From Vacuolonema iberomarrocanum LEGE 07170 (lineage in GTDB: Bacteria; Cyanobacteriota; Cyanobacteriia; Elainellales; Elainellaceae), in assembly GCA_015207365.1 (NCBI GenBank), contig JADEXA010000010.1:62001-126000 (forward strand): a stretch of 64,000 bases of DNA, in the 5' to 3' direction. Shown here in pieces: positions 1 to 9,880 of the stretch (position 1 is the first letter of the stretch; every line of letters begins with the position of its first letter). The notes below the pieces were generated by a model. That model saw only the letters and a program-made list of their open reading frames with translations, was not told the origin of the DNA and searched no databases. The translations under genes and the position numbers were made by a program.

Positions 1-39
1 TTTTAATCGTTCACCGATAAACAAACTTTGAGATTAGGG

Positions 40-120
40 CCAGATCATGTTTTGAAAGCCCTGAAGCGCAGGGCTTTCAAAAAAAATAATTGGTTTTTAC
101 CTCAGCGCGTAGCGCTATAC
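40..120. repeat. Hairpin repeat, family F copy 1
   Basis: A 14-base stem (50-63 pairing with 69-82, loop AAGCG) reads TTTTGAAAGCCCTG on its left arm. It is followed by an A-rich tract and a flank ending AGCGCTATAC. Related copies with different but still paired arms are at 14266-14296, 29848-29877 and 51504-51527. The right flank resembles the end of family D repeats. The stop codon of the HAD gene lies inside this flank. Confidence 0.75.
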
Positions 121-960
121 GACCCGGATGTCTCCAGGGGAATGAGCCAGCGATGATGGAAAATCTCCCGCCTGGGTTTGCCCAAGTTTTTGGCTAAGCA
201 TTGACCCCATGTGCTCCTGCGGTTCAGGGGTGGCAGGTTCAAGGAGAGTATTGGTTGCCAGACTCGATTGCGATCGGGGGCGATCGCTCCATCCCCATGT
301 CGCCCCAATACTGCCGGCCATTTTTGCGGCTATCGCCATTTGAAGGTCTCCGGGTGTATCGCCGACCATGACGGTCGCGGCAGGAGAAACCCCAAGCTGG
401 TTACAGAGATAGTCCACCAGAATGGGATCGGGTTTGCTGGGTTTGCTGGGTTCTGCTCCCATCCAACCCTGAAAAAAATGCTGGAGATGCTGCTGCTCAA
501 GAAATGCCGTAACATTTTCGAGGCTATCCGACGAAAGAACAGCAAGTTTTACGCCAGCCTCAGATAGGTGTTCCAGCAGCGCCAGAATGCCGGGGAACGG
601 AGGGTTATAGTTAGCTTTTGGCGGCAGAGCTTGATCGGCATTCCGAAAAATGTCTTGGGCTTGTTGCAGCGCGTCTTGCCAACTACACCCGGTTTCTGCG
701 AGGTAGGTGGCGGCCGCGACCGCATTTTCCTGCCGTGTGCCCGCTGCTAGGAGCCCAAAGGGATCCAGAAAATTACCATCTATACCAAAAGCACGCTGGA
801 GGCGATCGCCTGCTCCTGGATACTGCTGATCGAGGCGGTGCGATCGTTCCAACCCTAGTTGAACTAAATACGCTTGCCCATCGGCTAAGGTTCCGTCTTT
901 ATCAAAAATAATTGCTTCAATATCTGAAAACTGTCTCCCTCGACAGCAGAGATGAACCAT
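115..960 (-). CDS. HAD-superfamily phosphatase, phosphoglycolate phosphatase-like
   Basis: A 281-residue haloacid dehalogenase-type hydrolase. Motif I is DKDGT with the nucleophile Asp20 and acid/base Asp22. Motif II is the Ser pair near 143-144, motif III is Lys176 in SKPDP, and motif IV is GDTPGD with Asp201 and Asp205. The helical cap lies between about residues 30 and 125, as in phosphoglycolate phosphatase and related small-molecule phosphatases. The real substrate cannot be read from the motifs. The tail after about residue 230 is Pro/Glu-rich and probably disordered. The last two codons and the stop fall in a hairpin-repeat flank, so the C-terminus may have been remodelled by repeat insertion. 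The start at 960 is an ATG; a later start would cut close to motif I. Confidence 0.85.
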   Translation of the reverse strand: MVHLCCRGRQFSDIEAIIFDKDGTLADGQAYLVQLGLERSHRLDQQYPGAGDRLQRAFGIDGNFLDPFGLLAAGTRQENAVAAATYLAETGCSWQDALQQAQDIFRNADQALPPKANYNPPFPGILALLEHLSEAGVKLAVLSSDSLENVTAFLEQQHLQHFFQGWMGAEPSKPSKPDPILVDYLCNQLGVSPAATVMVGDTPGDLQMAIAAKMAGSIGATWGWSDRPRSQSSLATNTLLEPATPEPQEHMGSMLSQKLGQTQAGDFPSSLAHSPGDIRVV

Positions 961-1150
961 CGCTTCGCTCCAAAAGTATGCCGCTACTTAACGCTAACCC
1001 CTGAGCGGCACAGAATCTCAGTCAGAGAATATTGTTTTTGGGAGAGCTGCCGAAAAATCTGAACTGCGTCCTCTGCGAAACTCAAGATGTTGGGGAGATC
1101 CCAGCATTACTAGAGCTTGTGGGAGTTTTGGCGGCACTTAGCGCTTAACC

Positions 1151-1179
1151 AAAAAATAGGCTGGAACAAAGCCAGCCTA
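1151..1179 (-). terminator. Rho-independent terminator of ndhB
   Basis: Read on the minus strand, TAGGCTGG and CCAGCCTA form an 8-bp stem (1157-1164 with 1172-1179, 7-base loop), followed by a run of six T (1151-1156). It sits about 35 bases beyond the ndhB stop, in the right orientation. Confidence 0.8.
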
Positions 1180-1213
1180 CTCTACCTATCAGGAGAACCA
1201 CTAAACCAAGTCG

Positions 1214-2794
1214 TTACAAATCCACCGACTCGACTGTGGGCATGGGCAACTGCTCAGGTGCCTGGCTCACGACTGGAGTCATTGGTTCTGTTGCCTGCAA
1301 CATCGGTGTCTTACTGACGGAACCCGTTGCCAAGTTGAACAACGGATTAGCCAGAACACCGGCTAGAGAGGTGAAGACTAACGCGACGACGATGCTCACC
1401 TGCAACGGACGCATCCCGGTCAGGTTCCATTGAATTTCAGGATAGTTGGCGACCGCCTCAGACATTTCCTGGGGTTCCTTGACAACCATCGTTTTGACAA
1501 CGCGGATGTAGTAATAGATAGAAATCACACTGGTAATGAGGCCAATCAATACCAAGCCATAGGCTCCAGCTTGCCAACCGGCCCAGAAGAGGTAGATTTT
1601 GCCAAAGAAACCCGCCAGCGGAGGAATGCCGCCCAGCGACAGGAGACAAATGCTCAGGGCTAGCGTCAGCAAGGGATCTTTCTGGTACAAGCCGCTGTAT
1701 TCGTTGATTTCGTCGGTTCCCGTGCGCAGGGTAAAGAGAATGACGCAAGCAAAGCCCCCCAGATTCATGAACAGATAAATCATCAGGTAAAACACCATGC
1801 TGGAGTAACCCGCATCGGTGCCGACGATCAATCCAATCATCAAAAAGCCTGCTTGGGCGATCGAAGAATAGGCGAGCAGACGCTTCATGCTGGTCTGTGC
1901 CAGGGCTACAACATTACCTAAGACCATGCTGAGAATAGCCAGCGCGGTGAGCACAAACCGCCACTGATCCGAAACCAGCGGAAAAGCGCTGACGAGAAGC
2001 CGCACAGCTAGGGCAAAACCTGCCGCTTTGGAACCCACAGACAAGAAGGCAACGACGGGTGTCGGCGACCCTTCATAAACATCGGGTGTCCACTGGTGGA
2101 ACGGCACCGCAGCAATTTTGAAGGCAATCCCTGCGATAACAAAAACCAGAGCAATCACCAAGCCAAGCGATTCATCCAAGCCATTGCTGATAATGCTCGC
2201 GGTGATGGCACTGAGGCGAGTCTCTCCACCGGACAGCCCATACAGGAGAGAGATGCCATAGAGAAAAATCGCAGAACTCGCCGCACCAATGAGCAGATAC
2301 TTGAGCGCCGCTTCGTTGGAACGCGGGTCACGCTTCATGTATCCAGTCAACAAGTAAGAGGAAATACTGAGGGTCTCCAGGGAAACAAAGATCATGACCA
2401 GCTCGTCTGCGCCGGAGAGGAACATCCCCCCTACGGTTGCTGTCAGCAGGATGGTGATGAACTCTGCCAGGGAGGTGCCTGACTGCTCGACATAGCGGAT
2501 GGAGATGGGAATTGTGACCGCAGCGGAGATGGCGATAATACCCCGGAAGATGAGGCTGATGGCATCTCCATTGAAACTGCCCAAGAAGGAGATGGGCTCA
2601 GTCGTATCCCATTGCAGGAAGAGCGTTCCGGTGGCGATGAGGAGACCGACGATCGCGACATAGGGGGTCACCTTGGTCGAAGAGCGACCGACAATAAGAT
2701 CCCACACCAGGGTCACGAGGAGCGTGATGATGACAATGCCTTCGGGCAAAATGGCCCCTGCATTGAGTTGTGCGGAGAGATTGGCGAAGTCCAT
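1214..2794 (-). CDS. ndhB: NAD(P)H-quinone oxidoreductase subunit 2 (NDH-1 subunit B)
   Basis: A membrane subunit of the cyanobacterial NDH-1 complex in the thylakoid membrane, used in respiration, cyclic electron flow and CO2 uptake. It belongs to the antiporter-like family of proton-pumping subunits. The protein is almost wholly hydrophobic with many membrane segments. The core carries the family's conserved charged stretches, for example [14 protein letters not shown] near residue 150 and the [17 protein letters not shown] loop. I chose the ATG at 2794 ([13 protein letters not shown], 526 residues), the usual beginning of cyanobacterial NdhB. The frame extends 12 codons upstream to a TTG at 2830. 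The gene is divergent from topA across a gap of about 700 bases and is followed by a clear terminator. Confidence 0.97.
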   Translation of the reverse strand: MDFANLSAQLNAGAILPEGIVIITLLVTLVWDLIVGRSSTKVTPYVAIVGLLIATGTLFLQWDTTEPISFLGSFNGDAISLIFRGIIAISAAVTIPISIRYVEQSGTSLAEFITILLTATVGGMFLSGADELVMIFVSLETLSISSYLLTGYMKRDPRSNEAALKYLLIGAASSAIFLYGISLLYGLSGGETRLSAITASIISNGLDESLGLVIALVFVIAGIAFKIAAVPFHQWTPDVYEGSPTPVVAFLSVGSKAAGFALAVRLLVSAFPLVSDQWRFVLTALAILSMVLGNVVALAQTSMKRLLAYSSIAQAGFLMIGLIVGTDAGYSSMVFYLMIYLFMNLGGFACVILFTLRTGTDEINEYSGLYQKDPLLTLALSICLLSLGGIPPLAGFFGKIYLFWAGWQAGAYGLVLIGLITSVISIYYYIRVVKTMVVKEPQEMSEAVANYPEIQWNLTGMRPLQVSIVVALVFTSLAGVLANPLFNLATGSVSKTPMLQATEPMTPVVSQAPEQLPMPTVESVDL

Positions 2795-2830
2795 AGGGCT
2801 TGGATAATCGAGCGGGTTAGCAAGCGACAA

Positions 2831-3539
2831 AGACAGAGGGGTAGAGCCAAGCGTAAAGTCTTTCTTAAGAAAGCTCTGTGCGCTGGTTCACAAGTGCATC
2901 ATACCCTGTGAGCTTCCGCTGTAGGAGATTCTAGACAGGAGAAAGGCTTTTGTTCTTCCCATACCTTCCATAAGCAGATGCCTAGTCTGAGAACCTATCG
3001 TGACAGGAATGTCATAAAAATCGGATCATCTGATATTGCACACCAGCGCAATTTATGGCTAGGTTGGGAAATAGGGGAATCAGAGACTTATGGATGCGCA
3101 GGGAGGTTGAGGGAATCGAGTTAATATTCCGTAATATTCAGGGGGCGATCGCCCGTAATGATCTAAATAGTGATCATCGACTTTTTTGATTACGTGTTAT
3201 CTGATTGGGACAGCAAAATCTGTAAAGGTTGCATATGTGTAGCGGTTGCAAAGTGAATGCGTAAAGGATGTCAACCCGGGAGGGTGGTTGCGCTGATCGG
3301 CGGTTGCTGCGCGCATGAGGCCACTAAATGACGGCAAGCTATCCTCCGAAACGTCCGTTACTTCTCGGTTCTACAGCCATTATTTATTGAATAAGATTTC
3401 AATATTTTTCGTTGTTCTTGTCGACTCTGCTCCCCCACCGTGTTTCGGTTTTCTTCACCTTGCCTCCGCTGTGTTTAATCCGCAATCTGAGATTGCCCGC
3501 TCTAAAATCTCCACATTGTCCGAGACGCTCTAAATCCTC
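2831..3539. other. Divergent ndhB-topA intergenic region
   Basis: About 700 bases between divergent genes with no convincing ORF. It holds one HIP1-like site near 3145 and a tandem 8-base repeat (3122-3139). It must contain the promoters of both genes, but I could not place either with confidence. Confidence 0.5.
3122..3139. promoter_or_regulatory. Tandem 8-base direct repeat, possible regulator site
   Basis: TAATATTC occurs twice separated by two bases (3122-3129 and 3132-3139) in the ndhB-topA divergent region. Direct repeats of 8 with a 2-base gap are a spacing used by response regulators, but the sequence is not the RpaB (HLR1) consensus. Chance is possible in this AT-rich stretch. Confidence 0.25.
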
Positions 3540-6350
3540 ATGTCTAAACTCGTCATCGTCGAATCCCCAACTAAAGCAAAAACGATTCGCAATTACCTAC
3601 CGTCGGACTATCGTGTCGAGGCGTCTATGGGGCATGTTCGAGACCTACCCCAGTCTGCCAGCGATATCCCACAAAAGGTGAAAGGGGAAGATTGGGCAAG
3701 GATTGGGGTCAATGTCGATGCGGATTTTGAGCCGCTCTACATTGTCCCGCAAGATAAAAAGAAAGTTGTGAAGGCGTTGAAGGATGCCCTCAAGTCTGCG
3801 GATGAGCTGGTATTGGCGACTGACGAAGACCGCGAAGGGGAGAGTATTAGCTGGCATCTGTTACAGGTGCTGAAGCCCAAAATGCCGATCAAGCGGATGG
3901 TCTTCCACGAAATTACAGAGGATGCCATTCGCGATGCGATCGCCAACTGCCGCGAAGTCGATGAGCGACTGGTGCGGGCGCAGGAAACCCGCCGTATTCT
4001 CGATCGCCTGGTAGGCTACACCCTGTCTCCTTTGCTTTGGAAGAAGATTGCGTTTGGGCTCTCTGCTGGGCGGGTGCAGTCGGTGTCGGTGCGGTTGCTG
4101 GTGCGCCGAGAGCGGGAGCGGCGAGCCTTCCGGCGAGGCAATTATTGGGATTTGAAAGCGACTCTGAGCCACGACAAAACGCCCTTTGAGGCGAAATTGA
4201 CAGCGCTGGGTGGTACCCGCATCGCCACGGGGAGCGACTTTGATGAAACCACCGGGCGCATTGCCGAAGGGCGCAATGTGCTACTGCTGGATGAGGCGCA
4301 GGCGATCGCCCTGCAAGAGCGCTTGCAAACTAGCCAATGGGCGGTGAGTAACTTGGAGGAACGGCCCTCGACCCGGAAGCCGTCACCCCCGTTTACCACC
4401 TCGACCTTGCAGCAAGAGTCAAACCGCAAGCTGCGCCTGTCGGCTCGGGATACGATGCGAACGGCTCAGAGCCTCTACGAGCAGGGATATATCACCTACA
4501 TGCGAACGGACTCGGTGCATTTGTCGCAACAGGCGATCGCTGCCGCCCGTAGTTGTGTGGAGCAGAAGTATGGCACCGATTACCTCAGTCCTCAGACCCG
4601 GCAATACACCACCAAGAGCAAAGGAGCCCAGGAAGCCCACGAAGCCATCCGACCGGCGGGCACCACCTTCCGCACGCCTCAGGAAACAGGTCTGAGCGGT
4701 CGAGAATTGAATCTGTACGACTTGATCTGGAAACGCACCGTCGCCACTCAGATGGCGGAAGCGCGCCAGACCCATATCACCGTTCACATTACGGTGGAAG
4801 ATGCGGAGTTTCGTGCTTCCGGCAAGCGCATCGACTTTCCCGGCTTCTTCCGTGCCTATGTTGAAGGGTCGGATGATCCGGATGCCGCACTGGAAAGCCA
4901 AGAAGTTGCTCTGCCAGCCTTGCGGGTGAATGATCATCCCGAGTGCCAAGACCTCGAAGCTATCTCCCACGAAACCCAACCGCCCGCCCGCTACACCGAA
5001 GCCTCTCTGGTAAAAACGCTGGAAAGCGAAGGGATTGGTCGGCCCAGTACCTATGCCAGCATCATTGGCACAATCCAGGATCGAGGCTATGCCCAGATGG
5101 TCAACAACAGCCTCATCCCTACCTTTACGGCCTTTGCGGTGACAGAACTCCTCGAAAAGCATTTTCCCGATCTGGTTGATCCTGGCTTCACGGCTCGGAT
5201 GGAACACACCCTGGATGAAATCTCTATGGGGGAAGTCGAGTGGTTGCCCTACCTACAGGAGTTTTATCGAGGAGACGAAGGGCTAGACACCCAAGTGAAG
5301 CAGCAGGAGGATCAAATTGATCCCAGCGAAGCCCGTAGCATCAGCCTTGAGGGGCTGGATGTGAAAGTGCGGATTGGGCGCTACGGAGCCTATCTGGAAA
5401 CGGAGGAGGATGGCGAACTGGTAAAAGCCACCATCCCACAAGACTTGACGCCGTCTGATCTGGATCCGGAGCAGGTGGAAGTGCTGCTACGCCAGAAGAC
5501 GGAAGGCCCCGACAAAGTTGGACTGCATCCCGATACTGGGGAACCAATTTACATGCGAATTGGGCCCTATGGTCCCTATGTGCAACTGGGGGATGAGTCG
5601 GAGGCCAACCCCAAACCCAAGCGAACCTCGTTGCCTAAGGGCAAAAAGCCCGAAGACGTTGACCTCCAAATGGCGGTAGGGTTGCTGTCGCTACCTCGAA
5701 CCTTGGGAGTCCACCCAGAGAACGGGGCAAAAATTCAAGCGAATTTGGGACGGTTTGGCCCCTACGTTGTGCATGCCAAAGGGCCAGAAGGTAAGCCCGA
5801 CTATCGTTCCATCAAGGGTGACGACGATGTGCTGACGGTGACCCTGGAGCGAGCACTGGAGCTGCTGGCAGAGCCGAAAGGTCGCCGGGGTCGTGCATCT
5901 ACGCCTATCCGTGAGCTAGGAGCCCATCCTGACGATGGCGAGCCTGTGAACCTCTATAAAGGTCCCTATGGTGTCTATATCAAGCATGGCAAGGTAAACG
6001 CCCCGCTGCCGGAAGGTGCAACCCAGGAGTCGGTGACATTGGAGCAGGCCGTGGCGGCGATCGCCGAAAAAGCAAAGTCCAAGAAATCTGGACGACGCTC
6101 TAGCAAATCCACGGGTTCGAGTAGCAAAGCATCGGCAGCGAAGTCTAGCACCAAGTCGACGGCCAAAAAGTCCGCCAAGTCGACCAAGTCCACGAAATCT
6201 GCGAAGTCTACTAAATCTACAAAATCCACATCAACAAAAACAAAATCCACCCAGTCCACTTCAACATCCACGAAGTCTGCGGCCAAAGCGAGCAGTACTG
6301 GCAAAACCAAACGGGCAAGCGGTAGTCAGGATTCCCAGCAAGCAGGATAA
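3540..6350 (+). CDS. topA: DNA topoisomerase I (type IA)
   Basis: Relaxes negative supercoils by single-strand passage. The TOPRIM domain is N-terminal, with [12 protein letters not shown] at residues 5-16 and the acidic metal site DEDREGE near 95. The catalytic tyrosine is in [10 protein letters not shown] near residue 320, within the usual type IA gate domain. After about residue 590 there are several C-terminal repeats with the GxYGxY pattern (GRYGAY, GPYGPY, GRFGPY, GPYGVY). These replace the zinc fingers of the E. coli enzyme, as is usual in cyanobacteria. The last about 85 residues are a Lys/Ser/Thr-rich tail ([12 protein letters not shown]) likely to bind DNA non-specifically. Length (936) is at the large end for the family because of this tail. 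The start ATG opens directly on the TOPRIM strand. Confidence 0.97.
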   Translation: MSKLVIVESPTKAKTIRNYLPSDYRVEASMGHVRDLPQSASDIPQKVKGEDWARIGVNVDADFEPLYIVPQDKKKVVKALKDALKSADELVLATDEDREGESISWHLLQVLKPKMPIKRMVFHEITEDAIRDAIANCREVDERLVRAQETRRILDRLVGYTLSPLLWKKIAFGLSAGRVQSVSVRLLVRRERERRAFRRGNYWDLKATLSHDKTPFEAKLTALGGTRIATGSDFDETTGRIAEGRNVLLLDEAQAIALQERLQTSQWAVSNLEERPSTRKPSPPFTTSTLQQESNRKLRLSARDTMRTAQSLYEQGYITYMRTDSVHLSQQAIAAARSCVEQKYGTDYLSPQTRQYTTKSKGAQEAHEAIRPAGTTFRTPQETGLSGRELNLYDLIWKRTVATQMAEARQTHITVHITVEDAEFRASGKRIDFPGFFRAYVEGSDDPDAALESQEVALPALRVNDHPECQDLEAISHETQPPARYTEASLVKTLESEGIGRPSTYASIIGTIQDRGYAQMVNNSLIPTFTAFAVTELLEKHFPDLVDPGFTARMEHTLDEISMGEVEWLPYLQEFYRGDEGLDTQVKQQEDQIDPSEARSISLEGLDVKVRIGRYGAYLETEEDGELVKATIPQDLTPSDLDPEQVEVLLRQKTEGPDKVGLHPDTGEPIYMRIGPYGPYVQLGDESEANPKPKRTSLPKGKKPEDVDLQMAVGLLSLPRTLGVHPENGAKIQANLGRFGPYVVHAKGPEGKPDYRSIKGDDDVLTVTLERALELLAEPKGRRGRASTPIRELGAHPDDGEPVNLYKGPYGVYIKHGKVNAPLPEGATQESVTLEQAVAAIAEKAKSKKSGRRSSKSTGSSSKASAAKSSTKSTAKKSAKSTKSTKSAKSTKSTKSTSTKTKSTQSTSTSTKSAAKASSTGKTKRASGSQDSQQAG

Positions 6351-6423
6351 TCCATCGGTAATGAGTGGCGTGAGAAGGTCCCTCACCCTTTAAAATTGGC
6401 TACAGCAGAACGTGAGAAGCAGC

Positions 6424-7398
6424 ATGGATATCAAAGACGGCTTTGTTGGCACGGTAGGGAACACTCCCCTCATCCGGCTCGATAGCTTTAGTGAAGAAAC
6501 CGGGTGTGAGATTTTAGGAAAAGCCGAATTTTTGAATCCCGGTGGTTCCGTGAAAGATCGAGCCGCCCTCTACATCATTCAAGATGCAGAGGAAAAAGGT
6601 TTGTTGAAACCGGGCGGGACGGTAGTAGAGGGAACGGCAGGCAATACGGGCATTGGACTGGCTCATATCTGTAACGCCAAGGGGTACAAATGCCTGATCG
6701 TGATTCCTGAAACCCAGTCTCAAGAAAAGATGGATATGCTGCGAACATTGGGGGCGGAGGTTCGTCCAGTGCCTGCGGTTCCTTACCGCGACCCCAACAA
6801 TTACGTAAAGCTGTCGGGGCGTATTGCCGAAGAAATGGAGAATGCCATTTGGGCAAACCAGTTCGATAATCTAGCCAATCGCCGTGCTCACTATGAAACC
6901 ACAGGGCCTGAAATGTGGGAGCAGACGGATGGCAAAATCGATGGCTGGGTGGCTGCAACGGGTACGGGGGGAACCTATGCTGGGGTGTCGCTGTTTCTAA
7001 AAGAGAAGAATCCCGATGTCCGTTGTGTTCTGGCGGATCCCAAAGGAAGTGGGCTATACAGCTACTTCAAAACGGGCGAAGTTCAGATTGAGGGAAATTC
7101 GGTCACCGAGGGCATTGGCAACAGCCGCATCACGGCCAACATGGAAGATGTGCCAGTGGATGATGCCATTCAGATTGCTGACCCAGAAGCCATTCGGGTT
7201 ATCTACCAGCTCCTGCTCAAGGATGGGCTATTTATGGGCGGATCCGTGGGGATCAATGTGGGAGCTGCTGTAGCGCTGGCCAAGCAGATGGGGCCAGGGC
7301 ATACAATTGTGACCATTCTCTGTGATGGGGGAGCCCGATATCAGTCGCGACTCTACAATCCGGAATGGCTCGCGTCGAAGGGATTGTCGCCAAGCTAG
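6424..7398 (+). CDS. cysK: Cysteine synthase A (O-acetylserine sulfhydrylase)
   Basis: A PLP enzyme of fold type II that makes cysteine from O-acetylserine and sulfide. Using the ATG at 6424, the PLP lysine is Lys44 in GGSVKDRAA. The substrate loop GTAGNTG follows near 70-76, and the glycine-rich phosphate-binding loop (GTGGTYAG) is near 175-185. An upstream in-frame ATG at 6412 would add four residues (MRSS); 6424 gives the usual start MDIKDGFVGTVGNTP. Length 324 is typical. It lies just downstream of topA with a 73-base gap and no clear terminator. The next gene starts 46 bases after its stop, so the two may be co-transcribed. A related beta-substituting activity (for example cystathionine beta-synthase-like) cannot be excluded. 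Confidence 0.93.
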   Translation: MDIKDGFVGTVGNTPLIRLDSFSEETGCEILGKAEFLNPGGSVKDRAALYIIQDAEEKGLLKPGGTVVEGTAGNTGIGLAHICNAKGYKCLIVIPETQSQEKMDMLRTLGAEVRPVPAVPYRDPNNYVKLSGRIAEEMENAIWANQFDNLANRRAHYETTGPEMWEQTDGKIDGWVAATGTGGTYAGVSLFLKEKNPDVRCVLADPKGSGLYSYFKTGEVQIEGNSVTEGIGNSRITANMEDVPVDDAIQIADPEAIRVIYQLLLKDGLFMGGSVGINVGAAVALAKQMGPGHTIVTILCDGGARYQSRLYNPEWLASKGLSPS

Positions 7399-7444
7399 AA
7401 TCGTTGCCAAGTGTTTAATTCCGGAGGCAAGGAGGCAGGCAGAT

Positions 7445-8905
7445 ATGGCGAGTTCCATGACGCAGGCTCAGCCTCCTCTGGCGTTTATTCCGCCCGACTT
7501 TAGCCCGTTGGTATGGTGGATGGCGCGATCGCTCCTCCCGTTCAGGCTGAGGCAAACCTGTGGCATTGCAGACATTCAGATCGCCAATATCGAACAGTTG
7601 GTGACCCTATATCATCAATTTGAGCAGGGCAACGTTCGTTTCTTGCTAGCCTTCCGTCATCCCACCACCCACGATCCCGACTGCCTATTTTACTTATTGA
7701 GCCATGCCCTGCCCAAAGCAGCGAAGCGGCAAGGCGTGCCACTTTCCCCGCAGACCCACGCTCACTTCATCTATGACCGGGGCATTCCCCTCTGGGCGGG
7801 GGGCTATGTGGGCTGGCTCTATTCCAAGCTGGGGGGCATTCCCATTCGTCGGGGACGGGCCGATACGACAAGCCTGCGGGTCATTCGCCAGAAGTTTGCC
7901 AGCGGGGCGTTTCCGATAGCAGCGGCACCGGAGGGCGCAAACAATGGACATAACGAGGTTGTTGCCCCCATTGAACCGGGAATTGCCCAATTTGGTTTTT
8001 GGTGTGCCGAAGACCTGGCCAAGGCCGCGGACTGTTCGGAAACAGGTATGAAGCCCACGCCACCTGTGCTGATTGTGCCCATCGGAGTGCAGTACCGTTA
8101 CCTCAGCCCGCCCTGGCGGCAAATGGAGCAACTCCTCCGACAGTTGGAGCGAGATGCTGGGCTTACCTCCCCGAGCCACGCGCCAGCTTTTTTGCAGGAT
8201 GGTACCGATCCGACAGAGGCCCAAAAAACGAATTTGTATCGACGGTTGTTCCGATTGGGAGAACATCTGTTGCGGTTGATGGAACACTACTATGACAAGT
8301 TTTATCAAGCGGGAGTAGCTGTCCAGAAGGGCGCACCGACCCATGCTTCCAGTTCAACTGATGATCAAGTAACCCTGTCGAACGAGGAATTTTCGAGGCG
8401 CTTACAAGCCTTGATGGATACAGCTCTCACTGTGGCCGAGCAGTTTTTTGGGCTCCCATCTAAAGGGAATGTACCTGACCGCTGCCGTCGTCTAGAGCAA
8501 GCTGCATGGGATCGCATTTTTCGGGAGGATCTGAAAGACCTGGATGTGATTTCTGCTGTCGAGCGGGGCTTGGCAGATCGGGTTGCAGAGGAAGCTGATC
8601 TGCGTATCTGGCATATGCGCCTAGTGGAAACCTTCGTGAGTGTGACGGGCAACTATGTGCGGGAGAAACCCTCTGCTGAGCGCTTTGGCGAAACCTTGAT
8701 CTTGGTGTGGGACATGGTGTCGCGACTCAAGGGGAAAAGCCCGTTTCCTTACCCCAAGTTGGGGCAGCGGCGAGCGTTCCTGACTGTAGGAGAGCCGCTG
8801 TCGGTGAGCGATCGCCTCCCCGCCTATCGCAGTAATCGCCGCCAAGCCGTCACAACCCTGACGCAAGACTTGCAATCTGCCCTCGAAGCCATGATCCAGT
8901 CCTAA
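7445..8905 (+). CDS. PlsC-type glycerolipid acyltransferase, probably membrane lipid synthesis
   Basis: A 486-residue acyltransferase of the lysophosphatidate/glycerol-3-phosphate acyltransferase superfamily. The catalytic HxxxxD motif is HPTTHD, about 65 residues from the chosen start. The downstream GGIPIRRGR and PEGANNGHN stretches match blocks II and III that bind the acceptor. The C-terminal half is longer than in a minimal PlsC and has no domain I recognise. The start at 7445 is chosen because AAGGAGG (7429-7435) stands 9 bases upstream. The open frame extends into cysK but without a ribosome site. Which acyl donor (acyl-ACP is usual in cyanobacteria) and which acceptor are used cannot be told. 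Confidence 0.82.
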   Translation: MASSMTQAQPPLAFIPPDFSPLVWWMARSLLPFRLRQTCGIADIQIANIEQLVTLYHQFEQGNVRFLLAFRHPTTHDPDCLFYLLSHALPKAAKRQGVPLSPQTHAHFIYDRGIPLWAGGYVGWLYSKLGGIPIRRGRADTTSLRVIRQKFASGAFPIAAAPEGANNGHNEVVAPIEPGIAQFGFWCAEDLAKAADCSETGMKPTPPVLIVPIGVQYRYLSPPWRQMEQLLRQLERDAGLTSPSHAPAFLQDGTDPTEAQKTNLYRRLFRLGEHLLRLMEHYYDKFYQAGVAVQKGAPTHASSSTDDQVTLSNEEFSRRLQALMDTALTVAEQFFGLPSKGNVPDRCRRLEQAAWDRIFREDLKDLDVISAVERGLADRVAEEADLRIWHMRLVETFVSVTGNYVREKPSAERFGETLILVWDMVSRLKGKSPFPYPKLGQRRAFLTVGEPLSVSDRLPAYRSNRRQAVTTLTQDLQSALEAMIQS

Positions 8906-9163
8906 CCTTGACTCGGCAAATCGAAACCCTGCTGGAGCGCGTCTGGGCATGTTACAGAGTGCGTTGCATTTGGCAACAAAACTTAATCGCTTCAATGGCT
9001 AGAATCCTTTTCCCAGAAGCACTTTGACCTCATAATGGGTTGTAATTCTTTGACATTCATTTTCTCTGGAACAAATTGTTGCTCTGTTGCCCGCCTGGGG
9101 CGGTTTGGGCGATCGTCATTCCTGTTCCTCTGTTCAAAATCTATTCATTAAGGAAGAGTACTC

Positions 9164-9376
9164 ATGGTTCAACGCGGTTCTATCGTTCGCATCCTGCGCC
9201 CAGAGTCCTACTGGTATCAGGACACCGGAACAGTTGCCTCGGTCGATCAGAGTGGCATTAAATACTCCGTTATTGTCCGTTTTGACAAAGTTAATTACGC
9301 TGGCGTGAATACCAACAACTTTTCTCCGGATGAGCTGATCGAAGTGTCAGCCCCTAAGAAGGCAGCCAAGAAGTAA
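9164..9376 (+). CDS. psaE: Photosystem I reaction centre subunit IV
   Basis: A 70-residue peripheral stromal-side subunit of photosystem I with an SH3-like beta barrel. It helps dock ferredoxin and supports cyclic electron flow. The sequence is full-length and canonical: [17 protein letters not shown] at the N-terminus, [16 protein letters not shown] in the core, then a short Lys/Ala tail typical of cyanobacterial PsaE. AAGGAAG lies 8 or so bases before the ATG. The gene is monocistronic, with about 260 bases of leader region before it and a strong hairpin terminator about 130 bases after the stop. Confidence 0.98.
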   Translation: MVQRGSIVRILRPESYWYQDTGTVASVDQSGIKYSVIVRFDKVNYAGVNTNNFSPDELIEVSAPKKAAKK

Positions 9377-9504
9377 GTCTTCCTGTCTGAATGTTGTGAC
9401 GCCATCGTGCATGCTGAACGGCAGTCGGCTACTTTCGAAATAACCTTTCGAGATCCTTTAGACCATAGGTCTTGCCATTGGACAAAATGATTTTTAGATA
9501 GTTT

Positions 9505-9530
9505 AAGGGAGGCGATCGCCTCCCTTTTTT
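9505..9530 (+). terminator. Terminator of psaE built on a HIP1 palindrome
   Basis: A perfect 22-base palindrome (9505-9526) whose centre is GGCGATCGCC is followed by a T run ending at 9530. The HIP1 octamer forms the top of the stem. Position and orientation fit termination of psaE. Confidence 0.8.
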
Positions 9531-9552
9531 GTCGATAGGACTGATGCATTTT

Positions 9553-9589
9553 GTTGATTTTGTGGCCGCGTCGCGGCCACAAAATCAAC
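9553..9589. repeat. Hairpin repeat, family A copy 1
   Basis: An 18-bp perfect stem around one base (core GTGGCCGCG/CGCGGCCAC). The same core is at 40001-40037, 44177-44213 and 56704-56740. Flanks here are only partly like the complete copies, apparently because a family B repeat lies directly next to it. Confidence 0.85.
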
Positions 9590-9621
9590 GAATTTCCTTG
9601 GGATTATTCAAAACTTGCGTA

Positions 9622-9724
9622 ATATCAAATCCGGTTAAACAGCCGTAGAACCCAAATATCGTTTGCGCCCGCTGCATTGCAGCGGGCGCAAACGATATTT
9701 GGGTTCTACGGCTGTATTTGATAT
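9622..9724. repeat. Hairpin repeat, family B copy 1
   Basis: A 103-base unit with ends ATATCAAAT and ATTTGATAT and a long inner palindrome (AACCCAAATATCGTTTGCG on the left arm). It directly follows family A copy 1, and AAGTCCTG, the end sequence of family A, resumes just after it. This suggests B landed inside or at the edge of A. A second B copy is part of the composite at 16393-16571. Confidence 0.8.
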
Positions 9725-9880
9725 AAGTCCTGATTGAGCAAATTACTTGGGGAAAAGCTGGAATCACTGGGCGAGCCATGGAAGTGCCCTCTTCCCATCG
9801 AGATGCGATCGTCCGGGTGATATAGTCGTAGAAATTGAGATGCTGCTCGCAAGCATCCTAGAGTTGTTTGACCGATCCGT

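Noticed and set aside
4419..5207. 262-codon minus-strand frame inside topA
   Set aside because: Shadow of the topA catalytic domain, which has complete motifs on the plus strand.
9040..9062. RpaB/HLR1-like pair of octamers upstream of psaE
   Set aside because: GTTGTAAT and TTTGACAT with a 2-base gap match the recalled HLR1 consensus at too few positions to claim a site.
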